NCBI GenBank assembly: GCA_038501625.1
Contig: JAZAYU010000264.1
Location: 310,001 to 374,000, forward strand
Origin: Corbicula japonica
Lineage: Eukaryota > Mollusca > Bivalvia > Venerida > Cyrenidae
Direction of reading: 5' to 3'
DNA: 64,000 bases
The first letter of the stretch is position 1; each line of letters starts with the position of its first letter. Under the pieces are notes generated by a model, which ran no database searches, was not told where the DNA came from, and worked only from the letters and a program-made list of their open reading frames with translations. A program made the translations under genes and the position numbers. Below, one piece after another: positions 25,100 through 36,676 of this stretch.

Positions 25100-25375
25100 C
25101 AAGTTTCTTGAACGAATGGTATTGGTAATGGTATAAATCAGAAAATATCGCATTGAAGGTTCCTTGTTTACCGCCACATGCCGACCATCGTTTGGGATGG
25201 ATCGAAATTTTACTGTTTACTGGTGTACATACGGAGTTGTGCATAACCCAGGGCTAGGCGGCATGAGCAGTAATATGCATTTCCATTACTGCCCATGAAC
25301 AGGTTCAATCAAACCGAGCCTGCATTATTTTCATATTTGGTCGTGTTCGATGGCTTTCAGTTCCCTTTTTCATCT
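25100..25375 (+). repeat. Rep-B copy
   Basis: Blocks GCATTGAAGGTTCCTTGTTT, GGGATGGATCGAAATTTTAC, CAGGGCTAGGCGGCATGAGC, GAACAGGTTCAATCAAACCG and GGTCGTGTTCGATGGC are all in order. The copy is intact over most of the family length. Confidence 0.85.
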
Positions 25376-25494
25376 ATTTCAATGCTACAGTAGCGTTGTT
25401 TGTGATACGCAGGATTTATTCTCAGATCCTCTGTCAAAATTCTTTTCTGTTCAGTTCCGTCCATTGTTTTCTTTTAGGGCAAACCCATTCTTTT

Positions 25495-25745
25495 TCCTGG
25501 GAGTCATATGCCGCCGAACATGGAATGGTGTTTAATCTGAAAATACCGCATTGATGGTTCCATGTTCACCGCCATACGCATACCGTCGTGATGTTTTTTG
25601 GTGATTTTGAATTGCGCTCAACCCGGTGCTAGGCGGCGAAGGAAGTAATATGCAATTCCAATATATGCCCAGGCTCAACCAAACCGAGCCTTCAGTATTT
25701 TCATATTTAGTCGTGTTCGGTGGCTTTTAAATTTTCCTTTAAGTG
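25495..25745 (+). repeat. Rep-B copy
   Basis: A second Rep-B copy follows after about 120 bp: CATATGCCGCCGAACATGG, GGTTCCATGTTCACCGCC, CCCGGTGCTAGGCGGCGAAG, CCAGGCTCAACCAAACCG and GGTCGTGTTC-like sequence. A stretch of about 25 bp around the GGATGGATC block is missing. Confidence 0.85.
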
Positions 25746-25784
25746 TATTTGAAATCCTGATAATTTCCTTGACTGAATCATTAG

Positions 25785-26005
25785 TCACTCATGACTTTTG
25801 TGTTTGGGTGCCTTTTTATTGTAATATCGTGGGTGGGTTGGAGTTAATCCACCATGGCAACTTTTCCATGTTTATTCATATGAGAACCTGATGGGGCAAA
25901 TGTGAGGCTGGTCCACCCTAGAACCTCTTTTAAACCTCCAATATCAGCATGACCGATTTAAGGCGGTAACTCGGCATTCTCATTTTGTTAATTTTTAAAA
26001 GAGTC
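25785..26005 (+). repeat. Rep-A copy, 3' truncated
   Basis: It shows GGGTGGGTTGGAGTTAATCC, TATGAGAACCTGATGGGGCA, TGGTCCACCCTAGAACC and TAAGGCGGTAACTC, then departs from the family at about 26005 before the terminal TGATATGCAT block. It lies directly downstream of a Rep-B copy. Confidence 0.75.
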
Positions 26006-26194
26006 TTTTTAAAACTGGTCATGTTATTTATCTTATGCACCCTATTCCTCGCTACATTTTGGTTTTGTGGGAGGACTTTCTTTTATGAATTGCAAAAAAC
26101 GCTACTTAACTTCTTTACTACTTATAACGGGTACTTAAACCCGATTCCTTATTTTCAACCTTGTTCTTCCATTAATTTATTTCAACTCATTTTT

Positions 26195-26630
26195 TTACTT
26201 GGGGACGATACGCCGCTCAACATTGAATGATATTAATCTGAAAATACCGCATTGAAGGTTCCATGTTCACCGCCATATGTATTCTATCGTTTAGGATGGA
26301 TCAAAATTGTACTGTTTATTAGTGTAAATATTGAGTTGCGCTCAACCTGGGGCTAGGCGGCGTGGGCAGTAATATGCATTTCCATTTCTGCCCATGAACA
26401 GGCTCAATCAAACCGAGCCTGCAATATTTTTCATATTTGTCGTTTACGGTGGCTTTTAAAGTTCCTGTTTCATCTATTGTACTTGTTTGCTTGTTCTTAT
26501 GAGAACCTGTTGATGCATGTGTGAGTTTCTTGCACCCAAAACCTGGTTTGAACCCGCAATGGCTAATTGTTTTGCCACTGATCCATCCTTTCAAGGCGAT
26601 AATCATTCAGGTTCTTATTTTCGTTAGCTG
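26195..26630 (+). repeat. Rep-B followed directly by Rep-A fragment
   Basis: Rep-B occupies about 26195-26475 (GGGGACGATACGCCGCTCAA to GGTGGCTTTTAAAGTTCC). It runs without a gap into Rep-A blocks CTTATGAGAACCTGTTGATG, CCAAAACCTGGTTTGAACCC and TTTTGCCACTGATCC. This junction is the best evidence that the two belong to one composite family. Confidence 0.8.
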
Positions 26631-27062
26631 TTAACGAAAATGAGAACCCGAGATGTTTAAATGCAGAGTTGGTTTACAAAATAAAGACAATTGAAAGACA
26701 ATGTCAATTTTTAAATCATTGTTAAACGTATCAGTTAATTTAACAAAAGAAGGTTCCAACAAGATAGTCTACGTCAGTATGAATGCCTAAACAGTTTATC
26801 GTTTTTCTTTCGTCTTTGGTATCACGTCGGTGTAAGGAGTTAAAGAATTTATTCAGGTTTCTGGGAGAAAATTAAAAATATATCAGATTATTTTGTTTCT
26901 GCTCATTTGGTCTTGCTTATTTAGCTTTGAGTGGTTTCAGAAAGATATTGAAGTACTTATCCATTTTTGGTTGATGTTCCCATTAGCTTTTTAGTTTATG
27001 TGCATACCTTTTATTACATGAAAAGGTCAACTAGGTAGTTTAGTTAGAGTAATTGTTTATTG

Positions 27063-27157
27063 TTTTTCAGAACTTGCTGGCAGCAAGTGTGAGGAATGTG
27101 CACCATAAAACCTGGTTTGACATTCCACCCCACCCAAAAGCGACAATAATAAAAACA

Positions 27158-27193
<36 letters not shown>
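27063..27193 (+). repeat. Rep-A fragment and (AAT)n microsatellite
   Basis: GCAGCAAGTGTGAGGAATGTG with CACCATAAAACCTGGTTTG is a short Rep-A segment (27068-27122). It is followed by a microsatellite of AAT units (about 27158-27193). Confidence 0.75.
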
Positions 27194-27199
27194 TAACGA

Positions 27200-27999
27200 A
27201 AGTAACTCATTAAGACAATAACATCAAGATGAAATTGCTTATTTACAACGAGGCCTTCAAATATAACAAAATATACGTATTTAAAATGGAAAAATATTAG
27301 GTATAATTATTTACATGCACACATGTTTTAATTTTCATTAAAATGTAGATAAATTCGAAGCAGTTTTCATATCTTTTGGAATGTTATATTATGCATTCAT
27401 ACTAGTGTAAATGAAAGTTTCCTGAATAAAATTTGTGCTACCAGTTATATGTTTGATTTCAGACCAGCTGTAGTTGTCGACCGTAAACTATTAAAAACAT
27501 TGATAAATTATTCATTCATTGGTAACTTACCCCATTAGTATCCGGGTATGTGCGTACAGGCCTCCTAGTATGATACGAAATCACTCTGTTGTTTTTTGCT
27601 GTTGTTGTTTGCTTAATCTTTTTGTTGCTTTTTGTCTAAAGGTGATGTGTCTAACGTGAATGAATTGGTGAACAGAGCGTTTGATATATTTTTGTAATCT
27701 TTAGCATCATCGTAACATTGCATATGTTATTCGCCCTAATACTCGAATTGTGTGTGCAACAAAGGTGGTACCAGTAATCGCACTTACCCATCAAATATTC
27801 ATTTGCTACATTTTCAATGGGTGTATTGGGAGTACTATTTGCTAGATAGTAACGTTAGACAAACTTTCTAAATGATGATTTATTTAAACTAACATCAAAC
27901 CAACACAATAAAACACATTTTATCAGGCTTATTTTAAAGTACATGCTAAACCGAAATTGGGGAATTACGCATACATTTACGTGTAGAACATTGAAATAG
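27200..27999. other. AT-rich spacer
   Basis: No gene, repeat family member or strong motif cluster was recognised here. Confidence 0.4.
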
Positions 28000-28019
28000 T
28001 GTCAAAAAGTCATAGGGAC

Positions 28020-28500
28020 TTTAAACCAAATTTGGAACGGATCAAAATTTGTTCCGCCATTGAGCATGATATACATATATCTGTGTAAATATCGAGTTGC
28101 GCTTAAGGATGGTCTCCTGTTTTAGTGCGCATGTGCTAACTACCGTAAAAGGACGAATTGTCGTTAACATTCAAGAGCGATATTTTTAATTTATTAAGTA
28201 GCTATAATCAAGGGTATAACAGAAATTTATCAGATATGTTCTTAATTTATTGATTTTTACTGAACATCCTTAAACAGGTGCTATGCAGCGTGGACATGCA
28301 CTGGCTCAATAAAACTGAGCCTGCAATATTTTGATATTTTATCGTGTTCGGTGACATTCAAAGTTCATTTTTCATGTGTTTGTAGAAAAAGATTTGCGCT
28401 AAATCTGGACGTGGGGTGGCATGGGCAAAATATGCATTAGCATGAAAAGGCCGAATCAAAACGAGCGGGCAGTATGTTTATATTTGTCATTTTCCCTTGC
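28020..28500 (+). repeat. Two partial Rep-B units, first one interrupted
   Basis: GTAAATATCGAGTTGCGCTT at about 28084-28103 is cut off. Rep-B resumes near 28270 with CAGGTGCTATGCAGCGTGGA, CTGGCTCAATAAAACTGAGC and TATCGTGTTCGGTGACATTC. A second diverged unit follows at 28390-28500 (GGGGTGGCATGGGC, GGCCGAATCAAAACGAGCGG). About 165 bp of unrelated AT-rich sequence separates the two halves of the first unit. Confidence 0.7.
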
Positions 28501-28544
28501 TTTTATATGGTTACGTAGGCTATCCGATCAACCTTTTTTTAGGG

Positions 28545-28640
28545 TTGTCCCGGCTAGCTCAATTGGTTGCGTCGCAGGAATTGCAGGGCTAGGCGCTGTC
28601 GCCGTGACGGTGCTGGTTAGCTTCCAGCTAGAGGCACCAT
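28545..28640 (+). other. Weak tRNA-like promoter relic
   Basis: GGCTAGCTCAATTGGTTGCG fits a pol III A-box-like tRNA D-arm (TAGCTCAATTGG). No convincing B box, anticodon stem or acceptor stem follows. It could be the worn head of a tRNA-derived SINE or chance. Low confidence. Confidence 0.2.
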
Positions 28641-28786
28641 CATTTCAATGTTCCCTAGCGCAAACGAAACCCGCAACGTTTTCTACAATTTGCTATGGAG
28701 AATAAATGTCAACCTTCTTACAACCAACATTATTAGCTGTATATTTCCGTCAGGGGTTAAAGAAAGATGATAGACGATTCATAAAA

Positions 28787-29520
28787 AAGTGAAATATGCA
28801 TATCAGGAATTGCCACACCAAGAAAACAAATCCTCCTCACGCAGCCGAAAAGTAAAGAGGAAAAGGGAGCATGGATTAAGAGGTCTGAAACATTGCAAAT
28901 GGCGAAAACTGGCTAAAATTTCAAAAATGAATTTTGGGGAAAATACTTATTGCCACATAGATTTTAGTAAAGAGATGTATTTAGCTAAGCAGGTAGTTAA
29001 TGTTTGCAAGCTCAATTTAGTCTAATTCATGTTCTAATTACCAAGCACATACTAAAACAAAAGAAATCCCGTTTGCATGTGAACTCTGAAATTCATGGAC
29101 AATATACCAAAGCAACTCATACCTGAAATAAGTATATGCTGGTCTACAATGTTAAGTGCCGATTCGTCAAAATAATGTTAGGGTTTTCAAGACATTCAAA
29201 GAAAACTTTCTTCCTGGTTCCTAGTATGTACTTGGTAATTAGAACATGAATTAGACTAAATTGAACGTGCAAACATTCTAAGCTAAATACATTTCTTTAC
29301 AAAAATCTAGGTGGCAATAAGTATTTTCCCCAAAAATTCATAATTGAAATTTTAGCCAGTTTCGCCATTTGCAATGTTTGCGACCCCTTAATCATATGAT
29401 CAATTTAAAATGTAGCACCAAAACATTAAGGAAAAAGAAAAGAAATCACAAAGTATCCCCGAAGGTTCTTTTCTTCGTTAATTGTTTGTGGCGTCCTATT
29501 TGAATTGACATGCTTATATA
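28787..29520 (-). repeat. Rep-A copy split by a 508-bp insertion
   Basis: In reverse orientation the Rep-A terminal block GTGAAATATGCATATCAGG, CACGCAGCC and GGGAGCATGGATTAA (28787-28879) is interrupted. It resumes after 29387 with TTAATCATATGATCAATTT, CCCCGAAGGTTCTTTTCTTC and AATTGTTTGTGGCGTCC. The uninterrupted minus-strand copy at 33595-33740 reads across the junction (GGGTAATAAAACGATCAATT), so the empty site can be inferred. Confidence 0.8.
28880..29387. mobile_element. Long-inverted-repeat MITE at a TTAA site
   Basis: The left arm (28880-29054) and right arm (29222-29387) are inverted copies about 170 bp long. They include CATTGCAAATGGCGAAAACT versus AGTTTCGCCATTTGCAATG, and TAATTACCAAGCACATACTA versus TAGTATGTACTTGGTAATTA. 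The spacer is about 167 bp. The ends read GAGGTC and GACCCC (GGGGTC in complement). TTAA lies on both sides (28876-28879 and 29388-29391). TTAA duplications are typical of piggyBac- and Kolobok-type elements. No transposase frame is present. Confidence 0.9.
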
Positions 29521-29721
29521 AAAAACATGATCTCTCTCTCTTCCTCTCGATTCCTGATATGCATATATAGTATTTTTTTAGAATTTAAAAAACCCAACAA
29601 GGAAATAAAGAAAGAATGTTACCTATGTGTAAATTAGTTGTTTTGGTTTCTCTTTCGACTTTTGTGGGTATGGTTGGAGCAAATACTCAGTTCATCAAAC
29701 CGCAAACTGGTCTTTTTAAAT

Positions 29722-29800
29722 GTGAAATATGCATATCAGGAATCGCCACACTCACAAAACACAGCCTCCCCGCGCAGCGAAAAAGAAGAGAGAAAATGAG
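29722..29800 (-). repeat. Rep-A terminal fragment
   Basis: GTGAAATATGCATATCAGG with CACAAAACACAGCCTCCCCG and AGAGAGAAAATGAGAGCATG is the terminal part of Rep-A in reverse. It falls inside a 91-codon open frame (29616-29891), which is therefore probably not a gene. Confidence 0.8.
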
Positions 29801-29899
29801 AGCATGTGTTTATAAGTATGTGAGATATAAGATTAGAAATAACTTATTGTGTCCGCCTTTCCAAAGGGACAAACAGTTTAGTTATTTTTAAGGTGCTGA

Positions 29900-30700
29900 T
29901 ACATCTTACTCATGGACTGCTGTACCACATTAGAATATGATATGTTTCTTTATTCACTGCTGATAAAACAGGGTTCCAAAACTGTGTTTATAAGAGGTTC
30001 TGACATTCTCCTACCACCTTTACTATCTTATCAAACCTGTAGAGCTGGCATTCCGCTTGTATCAATTTGTGTTCAACATCTTTTTAATGAGGAATAATTA
30101 GGATATTTATGTATTGACACTAAAATATTACATACTAAATTCTTATCAACAAGTCTGCGGCTCTGTTTATAAATCTTTCAAGGAATATCAGAAAGTACCT
30201 ATTTAGCTTCTTGTATTACCACATAAAGTAAAATATCTACATAAACAAGTTTGAGTTAATAGCTTTATCTCAATGTTTTCTTGGGTACACAGGTTTTTCT
30301 TATCTCCATCAGTGATTTAGGTTTGAGGATCCATATTTTTAGATAAAAAAACTTTTCTATTACAGGCAAACACACAGCAGGTAAACATTAAATCAATGCA
30401 AAGAAACCCTATTTTAATGAAGTGCAAGTTTTTTTTTGTTTTCTCTGGCTTTTGTATTAAAGATACTCCTTCGCGACAAAAAAAACTAATGCCCGAATTT
30501 TGAATCAGCGCGAAAACGTTAGATCGATGGCAATTAACACTATATATTATTGCAATATGCAAAAAAAAGAAAAAGAAACTATTTGTATTGCACTGCTAGA
30601 GCATCTATAAAGCTACTCAAAAACATACTAAGGCCTAGTTTTAGGGAAAACAATTTAATGATGTCATTCCGTAAATAATTTCTTCTGGCATGACAGTGAA
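29900..30700. other. AT-rich spacer
   Basis: No supported gene or family repeat. Two short frames lack recognisable domains. Confidence 0.35.
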
Positions 30701-30731
30701 TTAAATTTCGGATATGTTTTCAGGCTAAAAC

Positions 30732-30867
30732 CTGTGCCCAAGGTTATAAAACTGAGCATGGAAACCAGTCTCAAATCTCCAGCATCTGACCAGTCGCCAT
30801 TTCAGCCAATCAGATGCTTGAGATTTGAGACTGGTTTCCTTGCTCAGCTTTATAATCTTCAGCCCTG
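30732..30867. mobile_element. Fold-back MITE, copy 5, one arm shortened
   Basis: Ends are CTGTGCCCAAGG and TTCAGCCCTG. The left arm lacks about 16 bp near the tip (AGCATCTGACCAGTCGCC), while the right arm keeps ATTTCAGCCAATCAGATGC. As in copy 3, the loss is confined to one arm close to the hairpin centre. Confidence 0.92.
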
Positions 30868-30869
30868 TT

Positions 30870-32840
30870 GTAGGCCATTTCGACTTTCCATCTCTTTGAA
30901 AAATTGAAATGACTTTGTTTCTCAATATTGACAGAGATTATTTAGTTATAAGTCTATCAATTATTTTGGACGCGCAAATACAGAGACTTGCTTTTAGTTC
31001 AAGTACATTTCCAGAAAATAAGTAGAATTTTCAAGTTATAAACTTACGAGCCGCAACTTCAACAGTTAACAAATAATTGTGTTTTTTTTTTTAATTTTCA
31101 AAGAAACACCTAATAATTATATCTCAGTATTTCTGTACTCTTTACACACTGAAAAAAAAATTGGCACTGTATTACAAAACGAACAAATAAAGTATGTATA
31201 TTAAAAAAAAATCTGCAATATGAATAGAATAACAGGTTGTTGTTTGATAATGGATGATATTGGATTCAACCGATATGGTCTGAAAGGCTCGGGATGTCTT
31301 TCCCATGACCTGATCTGCTTTGATAGTATTTTTTTATAAAAATGACAATAGCCAGTTATCATTTATATATTATTCCTGAAGAACCAAACCGTCGAATGAG
31401 TAAAACACAAAATCTATATTGGAGTTGACCTTTTATACCTACTTACTGCTATTTTGGACCCTAATAGAAACGGAGAAATTGCACCATTGGTTCACTCTCT
31501 TGTCTACGACTTTCTGAATTGATAGATGCTACTTAGTTGCAACTATTACCTGATAGTTCTGTATAAATGAGCGAGGGGATAATCTTAACTAGATATGTAT
31601 AATACCAGCTTAAGTGATTTTTTTTTTCTATTCATAATATAGTAGCACCTACTTAAACAACAGCAACTAAAAATACATAACACGATACAACTAAAATATT
31701 TGGTCTGGCTGATATATTACCACATCAGTTTGTTTAAAAATTATGAGTGTTCAACGCCTCCATATCGTTATATTACTTAATAGATAAATAAATAAATAAA
31801 CTGGCTACTGTAATTACATTTTTGCATTTATAACGCTTAATATTTCAAAGAATCAATTATCTTTTATTTTTTATACATTTCCATGGTCCTCAAGATTTAT
31901 AATGATTCGCTCAAGAAATTAAGTTTTGTTATTATAGGAATGAACAATGAATTGGCTAAAAATTGCGGTATATAGTGAGTATGTTTCATTGGAAATAATC
32001 TAATTCTAAGCTTTTAAAATCTCTTATCAGGATAGCTGTTAGTTCTGAAAAACTTTTAACAATTGACTCATTTTGAATGGAATTTTGAAGTAATACCATT
32101 TTTCTCTTGTAATGAAAACAAATTTACCGGCAGAAAAACACCTTTATTCAAGTACCATAATAAAACGTGCCAAACCACTTTCATAAAACTTAGGTTTAAT
32201 TATGTTCGAGAACCGTAATTTACACGCGTTTCCGTAGGTACATCGGAGGTAACAGATCGAAACAGATGTTAACCCAAAAGGCATGTGCAAAAACTTCAAC
32301 GCCAATGACTTAAATGACTGGCACACGACCGGTGAAAATATTAATTGAATCAAGTGATCAGTCTCAGAAAAACGCTTATTTTGACAGAAGAAGAGGAAGT
32401 GATGAAAACGGTCACGCGTAATAAGCGTCTTTACATGAAATTTATGTTGCTGATGATATCTGCCAATGGAAGAGGTGCGCCAATATAAGTGAAAACTTAT
32501 GGGAACATTCAAATGCATGTGTATACACTAACTTGCAATAATGCAGTAAAATGGAGGCCCACCGTAATTTAATTTATGGTAAAAATGGTTGCTTGTTTAA
32601 ACCCTTTTATAACAATACAGTTATTATAAAGTTGTTGTTTTTCCATCGTCATAAATTTCTTTCCTCTGTAATTTACTATTGTCATATGAACCGTAAATTA
32701 TAATATAGTATTTATGTAGTAAACGGGATACATGATGTCAGTTGAATAAATATAACACATAAATTTAATGGACCCCATTTCACCCATATTTTATTTTATC
32801 TTTTGGATTTGATAAAACTTGGGGTTTCGTGAGACATTAG
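30870..32840. other. AT-rich spacer without supported gene
   Basis: Homopolymer runs and AT-rich sequence dominate. A 124-codon minus-strand frame at 32144-32518 shows no recognisable domain. The sequence around 32160-32470 is more balanced than its surroundings and free of repeats, so it could be regulatory, but nothing specific supports this. Confidence 0.35.
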
Positions 32841-32884
32841 AATGAATAAAACATTCAACAGCTTGAAGTTTATATCAGTCAATG

Positions 32885-32942
32885 GCGACAGTGTCTTCTC
32901 GATGTGGCCATTCCTGATATGCATATTTTACTTTTTTCATTT
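32885..32942 (+). repeat. Rep-A terminal fragment
   Basis: TCGATGTGGCCATTCCTGAT followed by ATGCATATTTTACTTTTTTC is the terminal block of Rep-A alone. Confidence 0.75.
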
Positions 32943-33475
32943 ACAGTCAGCGGTTGACGAGTAACCAGGAGATAAACCCATTTCTGGATAAGGCGATTGA
33001 TGAGTTCGAACATTTTTTTCTGGTGGGTACGACTGGGAACAACTGGGTCCAATGGAATTCAAAAGTATTCTCAACACTTTTAAATAAACTCATCATCTTA
33101 TCTTTCTCTTCACTTAATTCGTAGGGTGTTTTATTCAACGACAGCTGCCAGTTTTTTTCTCATTCATATCCTCTGATGAGCGCGTTGTAGAGTTGTGGAG
33201 CACATTCGTTTCTGTAAGTATACCTAAAAATTTTCATTCTCATTAACACACGCTGACCATCAATTTCCAGAAAGATATTCATTTAGAAATTAAAACAATA
33301 GCATAAATTACATTACAAACAAGAAAACCATACTCCACGACGTTAAGAACCTTTAGACGTAAAAGCACATTTGTAGTGGAAATAAGAATAACTTACTGAC
33401 ATCGCAGCGATGATAACTAAAACTTTAACAGATTGAAATGTACATACTTTTTTTTCAAATCTGACAATATCCTTC

Positions 33476-33740
33476 ATTTTCGTTAATTGTTTTTGGTGTC
33501 TATTTTGAAATTGATTGTTTTATTACCCCTACTCTCTTTTCCTGTCTACATTTTCGCTTTGTGGGGAGGATCTGTCATCCGGATGTTAATCCGATCATAT
33601 GCATATCAGGAATGGCAAAATCCTAGAGACACAGCCTCCTTACACAGACAAAGGGTAGAGAGGAAAAGAGAGTATGGGTAATAAAACGATCAATTTCAAA
33701 ATAGACACCACAAACAATTAACGAAAATGGAGGGTTTGAG
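33476..33740. repeat. Inverted pair of Rep-A fragments (hairpin)
   Basis: A plus-strand Rep-A segment (33476-33574: TTCGTTAATTGTTTTTGGTG to GGGGAGGATCTG) is followed by a minus-strand segment (about 33595-33740: CATATGCATATCAGG to AACAATTAACGAAAATGG). The two overlap in content and would pair as a long hairpin. A short reversed Rep-B piece (about 33743-33830) follows. The structure suggests inversion or nested insertion. Confidence 0.75.
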
Positions 33741-34489
33741 CAAATTACTGCCCACGCCGGTGTCTAGCCCCTAATTTAGCGCAAGTTGCTAAATATTTAC
33801 ATTTTGATCCACCCAAAACAATTGTAGGAGAATTCGGAACAGTATATGTAAAAAGATGCGCGAACATCAAGTGAAATAGGAAACTCAGACTTAGACATAT
33901 CACATGCATGGCCTCTTCGAGTGTCTGTTATAGTAATTCCGACAGTAGCACTTTGACACCGACTAAATTGTTTATTAGATAGGAAGTATTCAGGAAGCTG
34001 GTGCAACAAAATTTATACATTTCCTGTCATTTACTTTTAAATCAATTCATTAGCCGTTTTACGTCGACATCTCCATTGCAAAATGACAGATTTAAATGGT
34101 TATATCATATGTTTCACTGTTAAGTACTCGGAAAATTCACAACCAATTATTTTCCAATGACGTTTTCAGTCAGAAGATTCGGATGAAGTTGTCTATCAAA
34201 TGGTTGTTAAAACAAACCAGAGCATAAAGACATACCCAGATACGCATCTGTGAAATTCATCTGTCGAGATACTTCGAAATGTTTTTAATTACAGACTTGA
34301 AGAAACGAAAAACATTTGAAATGCATTAGTGAAACTTCTTCAGGCTGTATTTTTCTCCAGAAATCAAGTATCTGAAATTGATGCTTTTGTAACCGCAAAC
34401 ATATATTTAAACGGCAAAAACGTAAAACCTCTTGATTGTTGTTTTTGTTTTTTTTGTTTTTGGAGAACCCATTATTTTATTAGGGGACC

Positions 34490-34720
34490 AAACGCCGCAG
34501 ATGTTATAACAAGAACTCTACTTTATATGTCCGGGTTTATCGCATGTACAACCAGCGTAGATCCAAATCAGCCGATATGGATCTACACTAGTCACTTTTT
34601 GGTCAGAAATAACCAAATGAATCTAAATCTATCTGATCAGGTGGGACGAATATGCAGGCTGATCTGGATCTAAACTGTAAGCCCTTGCGATAATAGTCAT
34701 ATCCCATGGAGTAAATAGTT
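34490..34720. repeat. Decayed TTAA-MITE relative joined to Rep-B start
   Basis: GGGGACCAAACGCCGCAGATG resembles the Rep-B start. From 34553 the sequence resembles the GATCAG-rich TTAA-MITE family: CAGCGTAGATCC, AATCAGCCGATATGG and CAGGCTGATCTGGATCTAAA. The ends are too worn to define. Confidence 0.55.
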
Positions 34721-35562
34721 AAAGCGGCATTACTTCAATTTAACCCGCTCTTGTATGAAATATTACATGTATATGGAACTATAGGCACAAATTTGCAGCA
34801 TTAGTTCGGGCAAATAAAATTTTAATTTACAAAAAATAAATTTGGTCCGCGCGACTAAAAGCGAAAGTAGGATTTCCGAAACGTCACAGAAATCGAGATC
34901 TCGCATGAAGTGGTCTCTTCGTCGTTGCTAAATATAGCTCCATTAAATCTAGCTTCTTAAAAGTTCGTTAACTATAATTTAACAATACCATTGAAAATCC
35001 CGTCTATAAGAAAGAATTCGATCGGACCTTTTGTTTTCTGTTAGAGAGTTTATATATTGGAGTCTATATGGACAAATATGATTTTTCAATAGTATATTCT
35101 TACTTAAGTTTAGGGCTGGGGCTTTAATATGAAAATTCCATTATCACCTTCGTCGAATTGTTATTTAACTGTGTATATGTGTAGATACTAAGTTACACTT
35201 AAACGGGACTGGCGTGGCCAGTAGTTTGCAATTTCATCACTTACTACGGTGGTTTTCGCAGACAACAACAAGACATAAATTAGCAGTAATAAAATTAAGG
35301 GAAAAGATGGGGCATTTTTTACAATCATCATCAATCTGAATCGATGTAAAAGTAGTTTAAAAAGCAAAATGTGTTTTATCTCACCTTTTGCTTTGAATTT
35401 TAAATTAATGATTTTTCAGTGCTTAGAAATATTCTTTGTAGTCGGTGCTAACTTTCTCTTGATTTCCTCGATTATTTTAAAATTTATTTTGTTTGAACAT
35501 AAAATGAGGTCATGCGAAAATTGATTTGTACATATCCGAATATAACTTTCATGAATATAATA

Positions 35563-36504
35563 AACAAGAAATATCTTTAAAAAAAGATAAATGGCGTTGA
35601 TGGAAAAGATTTATATATGCATGTATATAAGAAAGAAAGAAATACAGAGAGGCAAAGCAGACACAGTTTAGTTATTTTATTTTATTTGTTATAGCTGTCG
35701 ACGAACCCTCCCTGCCTTCTTAGTATGACTTAGAGATTAAGCGACCGAATCATGACAACTCATAAATTTATTGAAAGTGTCTTGTTGCAACAATTTCATA
35801 CAGTGATAACAAGTCGATTAAAGATTCTGAAGCAAAATATTCAGTTTCAATAAAATGCCTCGTGTAGAGTGAGAATTAAAGATGAATAAATGTCCTTGAA
35901 ATTTAATAAATATAAATAATAACAGCCTGTTACAAGAGCGATATCTACCAACTTTTACGTATATTAACTTTAAAAAAAGTGTCCGTCCTGAGTATTGAAC
36001 CCGGGGCCTCCGCTTGAGAGGCGAGAGTGTTAGCCACTACACTACAATAAACTTGTATTTCGTACTTGAAATTAACAATCAGTATCAAAGGAACTAGAAA
36101 GGAGCCAGTAAGAACTAGGAATATCTACACTTCTCTTTCGTTTAACACTGTGTATTGTATGCAAGTGTTTACCTGACACCCAAGAATATTCCATATAATA
36201 TTGTATTTAAGCCATCAATATTGACTTAACTGGTTACTTAAATCGTAAATATGTTTTTCCTCCAATACAACACCCACTAACAACCAATCGAATTAATCTA
36301 TTTGATTTTTCCGCTGCATAATAATAAAAATCCCACTAGATACCTCTCCACCCTGCTAGATGCCTCTCTGGTGTAAATAGCTACCAATCGAAATAGTTTA
36401 TTTCATTTTCCCTCTGCATAATAAGAGAATACGAGTATTAGTTACAACATTTCATTGGTCGAAAAACTAGGTCAAAAGTGAGCTTAGACAGCTAACGCCG
36501 AAAA
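35563..36504 (-). mobile_element. Large repeat with tRNA-Glu-like segment, copy 1
   Basis: This block shares its whole layout with 42787-43554. It starts AACAAGAAATATCTTTAAAA and GGCGTTGATGGAAAAGATTT, and has TACAAGAGCG...CTACCAACTTTTACGT, then the tRNA-like core. Next come GAAATTAACAATCAGTATCA, ACCTGACACC and CGCTGCATAATA. It ends GTGAGCTTAGACAGCTAACG. This copy carries an extra internal duplication near 36280-36420, where CCAATCGAA...CTGCATAATA occurs twice. No protein frame is seen. It could be a tRNA-derived retroposon or a segmental duplication. Confidence 0.8.
35985..36048 (-). pseudogene. tRNA-Glu(CTC)-like segment, degenerate
   Basis: Read on the minus strand it has an A-box-like GTAGTGTAGTGGCTAACAC, an anticodon loop CTCTCAA (anticodon CTC) and a B-box-like GGTTCAATAC. 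The T stem and acceptor stem are mismatched, so I take it as a tRNA-derived part of the surrounding repeat and not a working tRNA gene. Confidence 0.7.
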
Positions 36505-36676
36505 ATGAAAAACGTGTGTAAAAATTTGACATGTAAGTTTTTCAAAACTGAATTGTAGCGATAAAATAAATATATATAAACATATATATTGTACGTAAGG
36601 AAACCAACGAATGAACGTACATAAATGACAGAATCTTAGCACAAAACGGGGCACCATCGTGTCGTGTATGGTAACA

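Noticed and set aside
28545..28640. tRNA gene or SINE head
   Set aside because: Only an A-box-like phrase is present; no B box, anticodon stem or acceptor stem. Kept at low confidence as a possible relic.
32144..32518. 124-codon minus-strand frame
   Set aside because: No domain, no splice or promoter context, and no sign of codon bias; it is kept only as part of an unassigned spacer.
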